Positions 11,218 through 22,209 of a stretch of DNA of 64,000 nt are shown one piece after another. Position 1 is the stretch's first letter, and each line of letters begins with the position of its first letter. The notes under the pieces are model-generated. The model made no database searches. It was not told where the DNA came from and saw only the letters and a program-made list of their open reading frames with translations. The translations under genes were made by a program, and so were the position numbers. The stretch covers positions 44,503,098 through 44,567,097 of the forward strand of contig CM043962.1 of assembly GCA_014529385.2 (NCBI GenBank). The letters are read 5' to 3'. The DNA comes from Adiantum capillus-veneris (lineage: Eukaryota > Streptophyta > Polypodiopsida > Polypodiales > Pteridaceae).

Positions 11218-11870
11218 ATGGTTGAACTAGCTTCCTCTTTGGAATCTTGTCTCTTAGAGTGCATTGATTGTGGGATATGCCCAACAGAGGTAGGACCAGG
11301 AACCTCTAGAGTGTTTTCAGCATATACAAAGAGAGGGCCTCAAGCTCCGGATGCAATCACCTACACGTACAGCTTGAAGGCTTCTCGCATCCTGCAAGAT
11401 GTTGGTATGGGCAAAAGAGTTCACGATGATCTTGTTAGCGAGAGGTTGTGAACATAAATTGTCATGGTTGGCACTACCTTTCTTGACATGTATGCCAAAT
11501 GCGGTGTACTTCGTAAAGCACAAAAAGTGTTGGACATGTGACAGTGGGTATGTATATCAAGTGCGGTGCTCCTGTCAGTGCCCAACAAGTCTTTGATGAG
11601 CTTACTATGCGGGTTGTCATCTTGTGGAATGCACTGATTGCAAATATGCCCAGCAGGGATAGGGCTAGGAAGTTGTGGGTTGTTCTAAGCAGAAGCATAG
11701 CGAGGGCCTATCTCTAGACGCAATCACCTGCGCGTACATCTTAAAAGCATGTGGCTCTATGCAAGATGTTGATATGGACACAAAAATTCACGATGATGTT
11801 GTTAGTCAGATGCTATTGAAAAGAGATGTGCTTGGCAATGCCTTGAACAAATGGTCGTATGATATACAGC
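11218..11870 (+). pseudogene. PPR-repeat protein, 5' remnant
   Basis: Several frames together carry degenerate pentatricopeptide repeats: PDAITYTYSLKASRILQDVG, VHDDLVSERL, TFLDMYAKCGVLRKAQKVLD, AQQVFDELTMR, then LDAITCAYILKACGSMQDVD and VLGNALNK. The spacing and wording (MYAKCG, VFDEL, ILKACGS) match the PLS-type PPR proteins of ferns and mosses, which bind organelle RNA. Frameshifts and stops occur roughly every 100-200 bp, so it is not functional. The match ends near 11860, where unrelated sequence begins; PPR sequence resumes at about 13432. The GA array lies just upstream of the candidate ATG. Confidence 0.85.
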
Positions 11871-12286
11871 ATGGTGAGGATGAGGAAGAGGATCAATCTA
11901 GGATCATCACAATCTCAGTCTCTCTTCCCTCAAACTCTTATGTTTTAGTCCTCGTTCAAAGTTCATTTGCACAAGGATCTACCTTAGATATCATTGCACC
12001 AGAAGAGCAACTTGATATGCTTGGTCTGAGATCATTTGATGTAGCCACAATACCTAAGAATATCCCAAAGAATGATTTGATTTCTTTGTTACTTACCTTC
12101 TCTGACCTGTTTGGTGGACATCGGACTAGTCAAAAGTTGATTGCCACAGCTTTGGAGATGTGGTCATTGCCCATGGCAGACAACACCAATCACACTTTTT
12201 TGAAGCAATTTGAAGCTGACACCATCAAGGAATTGCTGAATCCTAGTCATCCAACTTTTTTTCACAACAGGTGTACACCATCTTGA
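11861..12286 (+). pseudogene. Unrecognised coding fragment embedded in the PPR pseudogene
   Basis: An open stretch of about 140 codons follows the PPR remnant in the same ORF: SYDIQHGEDEEEDQSRII, later PEEQLDMLGLRSFDV, IPKNDLISLLLTFSDLFGGH, and FEADTIKELLNPSHPTF. The composition looks protein-coding, with an acidic patch then mixed helical sequence. I do not recognise a domain. It is probably a piece of another gene or cDNA copied into the PPR locus, since PPR sequence continues further on. Downstream to about 13056 I see only short ORFs. Confidence 0.4.
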
Positions 12287-13056
12287 AGTACTACTTTTTG
12301 CTAAGAGATCAGCCTAGTGTGGATGGGATAATTACCACTCCACCACTCCAAGGTCCCCTCACACCTATGATGTCTTCCACTGTTGTGTCATGCATTGCCA
12401 TTCAGATTTCACCAAATGATCTATGATTCTTGTAAGGAGCGAGCTAGGAGGTTCAAGTTTCAAAATAAATCTAAAGTAGATAGATTTAACTCTTCTGGAG
12501 TACAAATGATTGGGTGGGTGAACCTCACCTCATCCACAGGCACTTCTACAGTTGGCCGTAGGTCTACAGTAGATGCAAACCTTACGTTTGTGACCTACAT
12601 CTTCTAAATCCTTTTGGTAGGGGATCCAAACCTGCTAGAGAGCAAGGTCATGGATGCTGAGGAGGAATAAGTATAGAGAGAGCTAAATGATACTTACAAC
12701 ATTGGGCGGAAGATCTTCCTATTCTTGCAAAGGAAAACCGCTCAAGGCATGCAATTTTTTTGGCATTGCCAGCCTGACATGCTCCGTGTCAAGTGTGCTA
12801 CTCTGCTTTTTATCTAGGAAACAAGATTTAAAAATGCAAAATGGGAAAAAGAAACGCAGAGATGCAAAGAGAAGAAACTAAGAAATAGGGGCTGGAACAA
12901 GAAAAGGATCATGAAATGGAATCCCAAAGATGGCTGTCTCCTTTGATTATGGTTGTTTGGAACGCGTTGATTTGGTTTCCATTGAAATGATGTGGAGGAG
13001 GGCGTCATAGGTGACATTGCAGATGCCATCACGAAGGAAGCAATGTTTGCTAGATG

Positions 13057-13406
13057 TCATGATGAGTAGGAAATGGCCAACGTGATGCGTGATAAGATGG
13101 CATCATCAAAGATTGTCACCCAATTGGTAGTGAGGAACATGACTCTGTAGTGATACTTGAACACCCAAAGAAACACTCCAGTCTCAGTAGGTCCCTCCTC
13201 TGCAAGTATGCATCCGCCTCATCCAGCAAAAGAATCATTTTCCAATTGTACACAATTTCCATTATTTGGATAAGCCTTGCTTCCACCTCATCTACTTCCT
13301 TTCCCAACTTGAAGGCGCTTATAGACCACAGTGCACATTGCTGACCCTTCACTAAGGCCTCCACTGTCAGAGCCTTGCCCATCCTTGGTGGGCCATGGCA
13401 CAACAC
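13057..13406 (-). pseudogene. AAA-type ATPase fragment, antisense, frameshifted
   Basis: The minus strand reads LCHGPPRMGKALTVEALV, a Walker A region with GTGKT changed to RMGKA, then MILLLDEADAYLQRRDLL, a Walker B motif. After a frameshift near 13185 it continues as MFLTTNWVTIFDDAILSRI, which matches the sensor-1 (TTN) and arginine-finger (SRI) segment of AAA ATPases. It ends in a stop at 13057-13059. Only about 115 residues of the ATPase core are present, without an N-terminal domain. It lies between two halves of a + strand PPR pseudogene, so it was inserted as a gene piece. Confidence 0.82.
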
Positions 13407-13431
13407 TAAACTTCATGTTGATATTGTTAAT

Positions 13432-13810
13432 TAGAGGTTGTTGAAAAAGATTTCGTGCTTGGAAATGCCTTGGTTGACATGTTTGCTAAATGTGGTGCAC
13501 CTCAGAGAGCACCAGAACTTCTTGAAAAGCTTCCCGTCAGGAGTGTGGCCTCTTGGAACGCATTGTTGCAGGATTTGCCCCATGGGGCATGCCAAAAGAT
13601 CTAGTCTATTTTCAGAAAATGCAAAGCATTGGCCTCACTCCTTCTTGTAGGATTTGCTCCACAATGGTAGCACCAGAAAGCTCTAGGCTGCTTTCAGCAG
13701 ATGAGAAGCAAGGGCTCTTGGAGAAAGATGTCATGGTTGGCCGTGTTTTGATTGATATTTGTGATAGATGGGATGCCCCAAAGACTACAAGTTTGTCTAT
13801 GTGTGTGTAG
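13432..13810 (+). pseudogene. PPR-repeat protein, 3' remnant
   Basis: PPR sequence resumes: VLGNALVDMFAKCGAPQRA, LLEKLPVRSVASWNALL, and after frame changes GLLEKDVMVGRVLIDICDRW. These are L- and S-type PPR motifs in the same style as 11218-11870, so the two parts plausibly belong to one ancestral gene separated by inserted gene fragments. Frameshifts are frequent. No DYW or E domain is visible. Confidence 0.82.
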
Positions 13811-14597
13811 CAAATCTAAATATATACATATATGCAAAAGAACAGAACCTATTCACATACTAGAAATTCTAGGCAAATACAATGGAATTGTACATTAGTT
13901 CATTTGCTGTTGAAAATAATGTTTTGTACAAGGTAGTGAAGAGAACAAAGAATGATAAGGGAAAAAGTAATCCCAATTTAGGGGTGATACTGCTTTAAGG
14001 TAAAAGATAATTCACCTGTCATGAACCATGTCGAACAGTTTGTTTCTATCAAAGAAGGTAGCCCTCACCTGCACCCATAGTAAACAAGAAAACGATCGGT
14101 TAGCAATTGTTACTGTGTACAGGTGATGCATGGGCATCCTAGTTGTTATCCATGTCCCAATGAAAAAAAACCGACAGTTCTCATGATGTAATTTGTAAAT
14201 AATAAGAGAAAGAATCCATATTACATGCTCCCATTTATCAAAATATTTCTCGATTTTCCAAAATTTTCTAGAGTTAATTATACATTTTTTTAAAATAAAA
14301 AAATTAAGGTTCATTCAACCAACCCTTTCTAAATCCTTCTTAAACTCTTATTGGGAGAATTTTCCCATATAATCAAGCACATGTTGGCTCGAGACACAAC
14401 ATCTTAAAGTAGGCATCAGTTTTTTTTTCAAATAATCAATTTCAACACATCTCAAGAAGTGTTAAGAGGATCACCTAGTTACACATGAATCATGTCAAAC
14501 CCAAATTTTATTTCATTTAACCAAGCCTAGATGTTTACTATAGCAAAGCGATAAAAAAGAATAAATTCGATGGTGATGTCCTCAAAGAAAAACCGAC
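13811..14597. other. Stretch without recognised genes
   Basis: AT-rich sequence with short ORFs only. I see no domain, repeat or RNA gene. Confidence 0.6.
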
Positions 14598-14757
14598 ACT
14601 ATCATGTTCAAGACACTGGAGGCTCGCAAAAAACAACCAGAGGAGTCACACCAGTATGTCTGGCATTTGCAGTGTCTTGAACACTATCATGTTCAAGACA
14701 CTGGAGGCTAGCAAAAAACAACCAGAGGAGTCGCACCAGTATGTCTGGCATTTGCAA
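14598..14757. repeat. 85-bp direct tandem duplication
   Basis: ACTATCATGTTCAAGACACT starts at 14598 and again at 14683. The following bases, through CAGTATGTCTGGCATTTGCA, match with about two substitutions. Two units are present and the second breaks off near 14757. Confidence 0.9.
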
Positions 14758-15939
14758 TTTTCCATTTATGATTTGCAATCTGATACAATTAACTTCCATC
14801 ATCAAATCCTGCTATCTCTTAATTTATGTCATGTCCACCATTTATTATACGCATCACATTACAACTTCCATTCTATTCCATGCTAACATATGTTACAAAT
14901 TCCTTCCTTGTTTTTTTTTTAAATGACAGTTTCATTTTTCTAGGTATGGAAAAATTATGTATTGAAAGTGTCTGCCAAAGTGCAAAAACTCGAAATCACA
15001 ACCATCCTGGCAAGTCTAAGCACTAAGTAAAGCAATAACCCAAAAACCATCTCAGAAAACACCAGAGAAAAATTAAAGTAAGGCTAAAAAGCAGGGACCG
15101 GCAAGAGCATGGTGGACGATCTCTCTTACACTAGAGAATACCTATTAAACCATCTACCCAAATAGGATATTTTACACCAGCTAGAGATATCTGATTTATA
15201 CTCATTGTAGCCGCATCATGCGGGTAAGTGATCATCCTCCTACCCACTAAAATGAAATAAAATGTGAGAAAATATAGGCAAGCTTAAAAGAGTAAAACAT
15301 AGATTATTGTAAAGCAGAGGGTCCAAATCATAACAAGGCAAGCTATAGCCAGCTATCATAAGTCAGTAAGCCATGTAAGTAGTGAGGCAGCAGTCAACAG
15401 AGTCCATCCGTAAAAACACCATACTCCGTTATGAACGTCTTCTATTCTCTCAATTAGGAACATCAGTTGCAAAGACGAAATGGTTGACATATAAAAAAAG
15501 AGTAACATGGGTGACCCTTTGGGGTCAAGAACACTTCAGGAACAATATCCGTCTGGCGATGGTAAAGGAAGCCCTAGGGTTAGGGCCACAGTATTATTAT
15601 GTGGGAAATTTAATGAAACGTGGATTTTTCGAGCAGTTATTTTTGGTAGCTCGATTTCTACCACATCATAAAATAATATTTGTATCCCCATTTTGGCCTA
15701 CCCTTACGAGGATATTTTAACCAAACACCCACACCAGGGAGTTAGGAATGATTCTAGTCAATCGTATCTTACCTTTGGCTGAGCGTCGAAACATTCGTTA
15801 CTATTGTGACAGATGCCTGTGTGATCATGTAATGGAAGGGTTAATTGAGATGTAATGGTAAAAATGAGGTTTTTTTAATATAAAGCCATGCTCTTTCAGT
15901 CCATTTTTTTGTAGTGAATCATGAGTAATGAAACATGCA

Positions 15940-15943
<4 letters not shown>
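14758..15943. other. Stretch without recognised genes
   Basis: A 112-codon ORF at 15382-15720 has no recognisable domain and is not supported by neighbours. Nothing else is assigned. Confidence 0.5.

Positions 15944-15993
<50 letters not shown>
15944..15993. repeat. (GT)n microsatellite
   Basis: About 25 uninterrupted GT units. Confidence 0.97.
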
Positions 15994-15995
<2 letters not shown>

Positions 15996-16829
15996 CCTAC
16001 GGACAGACAATACAGCAGATTCATCCTACTCGTAGACCATGAACATCAAAAGCAGTGTAAGTAATGGTAGGCATGATATTAAAAGTGAATGTGATAGTCG
16101 AGATGTTGGCAAAATTTGTGGAAGAGATGTCAATGGTAGAACATATACTACTGGGAAGGTGGTGGAACAATGTAAGGAAGGTCAGATTGCGCTTTGATGC
16201 AGAAGACCAATACCAAAGGTACACTTATATTCCATATTTTGATTGCCTCTATGTGATCTCAAAAGTACTTAGATTACATCATATACACATTAAACGAATG
16301 AATTCAAATCATTTTTATTGAAAATATTGTAGATGAAGGTGACAAGGATTGAAGAAATTTTGTTCTACTACACCATGACATGGCAATGTGGAATGATATT
16401 GTCTTTATAAAACATCGGTAATGAGCTCTTTCTTGTATAGCTGTAGTATTTTTACAATAAAAAAGTCCCTCCAACACTGGAGAAGAAGCATAAGTCCTTG
16501 AAATCAGAGTCTGTGGACACAAAACAATTCAGAAACTTGAACAAATTTTGTCCAAACTTGCTGAAACTTGTCCAGGGACTATTAAGTCATTTGGTTTGAA
16601 TTGAATACTTCAAGCGCTTAGTCAGTCAAGCATGGAAACATTGTTTCCTCTTGAGAGTTTATCTTTGAATTGAACACTTCAAGAACCTTAGTCATTTAAG
16701 CATGTGAGAAGCACCTCAAGCTTTTGGGCAAGGTTCCGACTAACACTTAGCAAGCCGACAAGCACCTCATGCTTGGGTAGGATTCCTACCTCAAGGTCAG
16801 CCTTAGCTTGCCTAAGATGAAAGGACTTT

Positions 16830-17080
16830 TTAACACTAACTTTTGGAGGTCTTTAATGAAGATAACCCTAAGGTCTTTAAGCTCCATTAGGTAGCATTTC
16901 TCTTTAACAAACCATTTCTCATTTGGACCCCTTTAACCTTGGCCTCGTGTTGAGATAGATCCATAAGCACATGTCTATATTCAAACCCTTGTTCTCATTT
17001 ATTCTCCCACATTAAATGATCAATTTAATATGAGAAAATCATTTGGATTGGTTAGATATTAGATTTTATGGTAGCTTGTG
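16830..17080 (-). mobile_element. LTR remnant related to the chromovirus at 55-64 kb
   Basis: The block CCACATTAAATGATCAATTT, continuing as AATATGAGAAAATCATTT and GTTAGATATTAGATT, at about 17009-17074 nearly matches the end of the LTR at 57090-57150. The preceding 170 bp is only loosely similar. It looks like a diverged LTR end in the same orientation as the - strand element. The rest of 16000-18060 holds no recognised gene. Confidence 0.5.
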
Positions 17081-18056
17081 TACTAAGAAAGAGCATGTCT
17101 GCATTCCATGACTCCTAAAAAGAACCGTCTTGGTCAAGATGAAAGATATATTTAAAAAAATTGCACTTGTGTAAAATGCCGCAAGTTAGCTCGCAACAGT
17201 GTTCCATTCTCTTGTTTGTCCAGTCTTACTACTAGAGTAGATCAAAGCAAGTGTCCTCTTGTGGTGATTCAATGGTTGCCGATGACAATGACAACTCCTT
17301 CTTCATCACATAGGTGAGCAATGAACAAACAATTTTGTTTTTTTTTTGTGTGAAAATGAGCGTCTTGCAGACCACCATGTTCATGTGATTCTCTACCCAC
17401 CTAAGCTCTTGTGACATCTCTCACCATTGCATAGTCATATATGCTTGGAAAAAACGACAAAACTCCTCTCTTGTCAGTTGTTGCATGTGCAAGCCAAGCC
17501 AGATGACCAAATTGGCTTACTTTTATTATGTTCCATTGCAAAATTGTTGTAAATATAAAAGAGTGATTTTCAAGCCTCTAATTTGGCATACACACATGTT
17601 TAGCACACAAATTGTTAGTAAATTAGTTACAAATTAGTGATCAACTAGTGAAAAAGAGAAAAAAACATGAAAAATACAACAATTTTGTAAACCAAATCTC
17701 ATCACAAATCAACCATTCACTATCGGGTGAAAGCATGAAATGGAGGTCAGTTTTAAGGGCTTTTCTAGGTGGTTTTTGAAGCACTTCTCAAGTTTTATTT
17801 GTTCCCTTCAAATAATTTATCGGGGACATGGAAAATTGCAAGAAATGGAAAATGCCGCCACTTCAAGAATGCCATCATTTTTTGAACATTGTTTACGGGT
17901 AGAAGGTGACTGTGACTTCTCTTGCATGCCATTCTACACAGTAGGGAGCTACCCACGCGCTACTGCATCTTCATGCACCCTGTGTGAACAGAGCAAGGAA
18001 GAAGTGCAGACGCCTACCCTCTCTGTGCGACCTCAATCTTCACCGGGTACTTTAAT

Positions 18057-18064
<8 letters not shown>

Positions 18065-18117
<53 letters not shown>
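18065..18117. repeat. (CT)n microsatellite
   Basis: About 26 CT units preceded by a C run, about 70 bp upstream of the first candidate exon of the following gene. Confidence 0.97.
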
Positions 18118-18120
<3 letters not shown>

Positions 18121-18190
18121 GTAGTTGAGCAATGTGTTTGTTTGAGGACATTGTGAATCATGGATTGTGTTTTTTTGTTTGTACATTAAT

Positions 18191-21100
18191 ATGAAGAATC
18201 CACCACAAAAGTGCACCATGGCAGCAGCTGATGGTAGTTCAGCTAGCATGCTTTCATCCAGTAGCAAGCCTAGGAGCTCCACAACATTGGGCATGAAGTC
18301 TGAAACTATCGGCGAAAAAAGCATTGGTACATATCAACTCTGTCTCTTCAATTGTAGAAATGTTCTTTTCAATGTTTGTTTATGTTTTTTTGCTATGTCA
18401 AATGTGGTTTGTAGCAAGATCTTCCTGGAGGATTCAATACCCTAAGCAAACTCGATTTTGCTACAAACGAGAGGAGTTGCATGAGGAGTATGGCTTAAGC
18501 TTGGAGGGCAAGCTCTACCAGCACCTCAGTGAGGTTGATGTCACAAATCAGGATTGGTTGTCGGTCTTCATGAAGAATAGGGAGAAGGGCTCTAAAATCT
18601 TTCTGCATATGATGCGACCTGAGTTTGTAGACGAATGCAGGTTACTGTTTCACAAAGTCTACCAAAGCATGCCAGCCAACAAAGACATCACACACAAGTT
18701 TGCAACGTTGTTTGTGTACGAGTGATGCCCAGCTGCTCGGCAAGATCCTGCAGGTCGAAAGGTTGCATGGGCTGCTTTTGGTGAACAGGTTTTGGACCAT
18801 TGCAAGAAGCTTCCGGGTGGCATTGACAAGAAAGTAAAGATTTGGCTGGAGAATAATGAGGGGACATCACTTCAGCCCCTTCATCTTGACAATGTCGGGG
18901 AAAGTCATAAAAGTGGGCAAAATGCTCTCTTATCTGGCAGCACTTCTCTAGTTAGTTCCTCCTTTATAAGCCAGCAAGTAAATGCACAGGTGGAGCAGAT
19001 TTTGGATGCATTAAAGGTTTTGAACACAACATTGGATAATGTGAGAGTAGAGCTACAAGACAGGAACCAAAATATGTGTAAGATACAAGGGACATCTTCA
19101 GTAGTGGCAGTGCTTCAGGGGCAATTGCAAGACATATTGCGGTCCAGCATGAAGGGAGTTGTCGATACTGACCCTGATTTTTTGGTGATTGAAGGCAAGA
19201 TGGCTGCTCTAACTAGTGCACTCAAAGCTCTTGGGGCCGATGCAAGCAGCTCGAACATAAGAGATGAGGTGGATCGTCTCCAGGTATGTGTCGACCAAGT
19301 CAAGGCAAGATTTTTGTTTATGTGGTAATGCCCTAGGTACTTGACATGGTACTCTCTTCTATTTAGGTGGTTTTGTTTGCCATGCCAGTTATTTCTATTT
19401 ATGTGGTAATGCCCTAGGTACTTGACATGGTACTCTTTTCTATTTAGATGGTTGTTTTTGTCATGCCAGTTATTTCTGTTATGGTGCTAAGTGCCCAACA
19501 TACCTGACATGGTAGTTTTTTCTATTGTGGGATTCTATCATGGTAATAGTGCCCAAGGTACTTGGCATGGTAGTTTCTTTTTACATTCTTTTTGTTACGA
19601 TGACATTGACCAAGTACTTTTCCATGGTGGTTTTTTTTGCTATGAGTATTTGTTTTTTCCATGGAAGTTTGTCTATTATTGTGGTACTTGTCATGGTAGT
19701 TTTTTCTACCATGACAGGTGCAGGGGTCATAGCTATTTTTCCAGGTATCATGTAATGGCCAAAATGCCTGTCATGGTACTTCGTTTGATCATGGTGGTGT
19801 TTTTTTCATGGTAGTATTTCCTGCTATGGTACTTTTCTTTTGCTATTGTTGTAGTGCTCAAGGTACTTTTCTAGTATCCATGGTATATGTCATTACCTTA
19901 GAGGTTTTTTGGAAAGCCATCTCTGTTATGGTGGCAGTGCCCAAGGTACTTTTTCATGGTTTTTTTGCTATGGTTGATTGTTTCTTTAAGGAAGTTTGTT
20001 GCTATTGTGGTTGTGCCCAAGGTACTTGTAAAGGTAGTTTGTACGGTCATTGCTTATTAGTGTGTAGTGTCCAAGAAACTTGTCATTGTAATTTGTTTTT
20101 GGTCATGGTGGCTTTTTTATCATGATAGTCTTTCATGTTATGGTAGTAGCTTTTGCCTTGATGTTTTTAATGGAATGGCAATTTTCTGTTATGGTGGTAG
20201 TGTCCAAGGTACTTTTCTACTTGCCATGGTATTTTTAATTGCCTTGGCGGTTTTTTGGAGTGTCCAAAGTACTTTTTTATGGTATTTTTTTCTGTCAAAG
20301 GTACTTGTCATGGTACTTTGTGTTGTAATGGTGGTTCTCATATCTAATCCCTGTGGGCCTTTTGTTCTTCATTTGTCATGCAGAAAGAAGTGACTGACTT
20401 GGAAGAATCACCGAGTACGTGTGTGCAACAGATCAACTTTTGCGAGAGCATGTTGAAGCAGGTGAAGGCTGGTGACACAATGTTACTGCTTCCGACAGCT
20501 GGCCAGCACTTGAGCCACTTACAGGCTACATTCTCTGTTCCAGGAATATGTGCTTCATGTGGTCTTGCATTCATGGCTTCCCATGTGGTTTTTGTATACA
20601 CGCTAGCATGTGGTCATGCATACCATGCTCTGTGTTTTGCTGCCTGGCTTGGATCAGAGACGGTATGTGCAGACGCCTCTTGCAAGAGTAGTATTCCAGA
20701 TTCACTTAAATCAATGCTCCTGCATACAGGTTGGTTACCGTTTCTTCCAATATCATATAAATCCAAGAACAGTTCAGGTTGCCTTGAAGCATCTACTGAT
20801 TGCACAAGCCTGAACTTCACTGATGTGCTTGCAGGTTCTGGCCATATTCCTTGTGTGGCCCCGAAACAGGATGACGTGCCAAAGGTTGTGCTACAAGCTA
20901 CTCCTGAAGCCCATAGTGTGTACTCTAGTGAGGGCACTCCAGTTGTGAAGGTAGACCCCCCCTGCAAGCTCAGCAGCAGTTGAGCCACAACCAAGCGAAA
21001 GTAGTCCAAAGGAAGATGCAACGGTTGAGGATGCGGAGGCAATAATGCAAGAGGGAATGGATGCAGTGCAGCGCATGGTAGCTGGTGATGAGAATCCAGA

Positions 21101-21370
21101 TTCTCCCATGTTTCTGAGTGACATGGTGAAGGTTTCAAATAAGCGCAAGAAAAACAGTGATGGTCAGTGGTAATGGTATTGGAATTGTCAACTTCTATGC
21201 AATGTCTGCATGGGGCTGATGTGTTGTTTTATGACATAGGTGGATCTTCCAAAAAGAATAGACCTTCGGAGTCCACATGTTCAAAGCACCATGCTCATCA
21301 TGCAGATGGAGATATGGGAGAGAGGGAAGCACCCAGATCACCTCCTGCCGTGAAGAAGACTCCCTTCTAG
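18191..21370 (+). pseudogene. Multi-exon coiled-coil/RING-like gene next to a transposase
   Basis: A spliced gene can be followed. Exon 1 is 18191-18326. Exon 2 is 18415-19283, with an in-frame TGA at 18723-18725. Exon 3 runs 20384-21162 and exon 4 runs 21240-21370. Every junction is GT-AG and keeps the reading frame, for example DRLQ joined to KEVTD. Exon 2 contains a helical, coiled-coil-like part (VNAQVEQILDALKVLNTTLD). Exon 3 encodes a RING-like zinc motif: CASCG, then LACGHAYHALC, then CADASC. A seven-C run at 20956-20962 causes a frameshift, after which an acidic tail (VEPQPSESSPKEDATVEDAE) stays open. It faces the transposase gene convergently and shares its motif-rich introns, so it is probably a second gene of the same transposon. 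The family is not recognised. Confidence 0.68.
19284..20383 (+). repeat. GGTACTT-rich intron 2 with an 80-bp tandem duplication
   Basis: The intron has GT at 19284 and AG at 20382-20383. TATGTGGTAATGCCCTAGG begins at 19319 and again at 19399, giving an 80-bp tandem duplication. Through the rest, AAGGTACTT or CATGGTACTT recurs about fourteen times in 1 kb, usually next to TTTTC or TGTCATGG. The overlapping ORFs here are low-complexity by-products of these repeats. Confidence 0.8.
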
Positions 21371-21555
21371 TGTTTCCCACCCCCCCAAGCCTCGAGTTTG
21401 CAAGAAATTGTGACTCTTCAATTGTAATACAAGAATCTGTGATTCTTGATTTTGAATGCAAAAGAAACTTTTTTGTTGGCCTCTATGTTTTTGTTGCTTT
21501 TATGTCAAATATTGCCTCGTGTTTATTTTTCAATGTTGAATGCTGTCTTTTACAG

Positions 21556-21881
21556 AGTGTCCAAAGGAAAAAGGGACCCTCAAGCTGCCCGTAGAGGAAA
21601 TCATCATCATCACAGATCCCCCAAAGTACATTCCCCCAGTTATCTCCTCCTTGCCATATGATGATCCAACCCGATCAACCCTCATATTATATCTTAATGG
21701 TGTACTTTGTCTTACATGTACACCTAATAAGCATGACCCTTCGTCTGTCCCCAATATTGAAGCTACTTCATTTGTCAAGCATGAGGAGGCAGATAGCAGG
21801 TACCTGTTTGTTCCGAAAGATGCACAGGATTTTATACAGAAACCACTTGAGGACTACCTTAAAGGTACTTTGGGCCGGTAG
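21556..21881 (+). pseudogene. Further candidate exon of the RING-like gene
   Basis: After a good acceptor (CTTTTACAG) the frame is open for about 108 codons: ECPKEKGTLKLPVEEIIII, PPVISSLPYDDPTRSTLILY, FVKHEEADSRYLFVPKD, ending GTLGR and TAG. The composition looks coding. It may be the true last exon if exon 4 used a donor not recognised here, or a separate alternative end. The stop lies in a GGTACTT-containing sequence. Confidence 0.45.
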
Positions 21882-22209
21882 ATAAACTTTTAGAAGTGCT
21901 TGTGAACTACCTGTAAGGTACTTTAGGCTGACAGACAGGTACTTTGTGTTCCAGAATTGAAATGCTATTTTTGTTACTCAAGTAGACAAAAGAGTTTACA
22001 AGTACTTTTTTGGACTGGCCTACAAGAGGTTTTGATCCTACGATAGGCTCCTACAAAAACCACCTATGGAATAGTTGCATGGTACTTTGAAGCTAATTAC
22101 TGGTACTTCTACAAGTTACTTGGGCAACAACCTATATCACTATTGGCATACTGTTGTACACATTTTCATATACTTCTGCAACAATTTTGAACTTATGTGG
22201 ATCTCCTTC
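21882..22209. repeat. GGTACTT-rich space between convergent genes
   Basis: At least six copies of AGGTACTT, AAGTACTT or TGGTACTT occur between 21865 and 22110. No coding sequence is seen. It separates the 3' ends of the RING-like gene and the transposase gene. Confidence 0.75.

Noticed and set aside
10944-11284. ORFs encoding long Arg-Glu or Ser-Leu repeats
   Set aside because: They are translations of GA/CT microsatellites. The same applies at 18052, 25772, 29848, 32418, 32733, 53069, 53743 and 55272.
15382-15720. 112-codon ORF
   Set aside because: No recognisable motif and no supporting neighbour; could be chance.
19491-20393. Several overlapping ORFs of about 100 codons
   Set aside because: They lie inside a GT-AG intron and are made of the GGTACTT repeat; composition is Phe, Val, Cys-rich with no domain.
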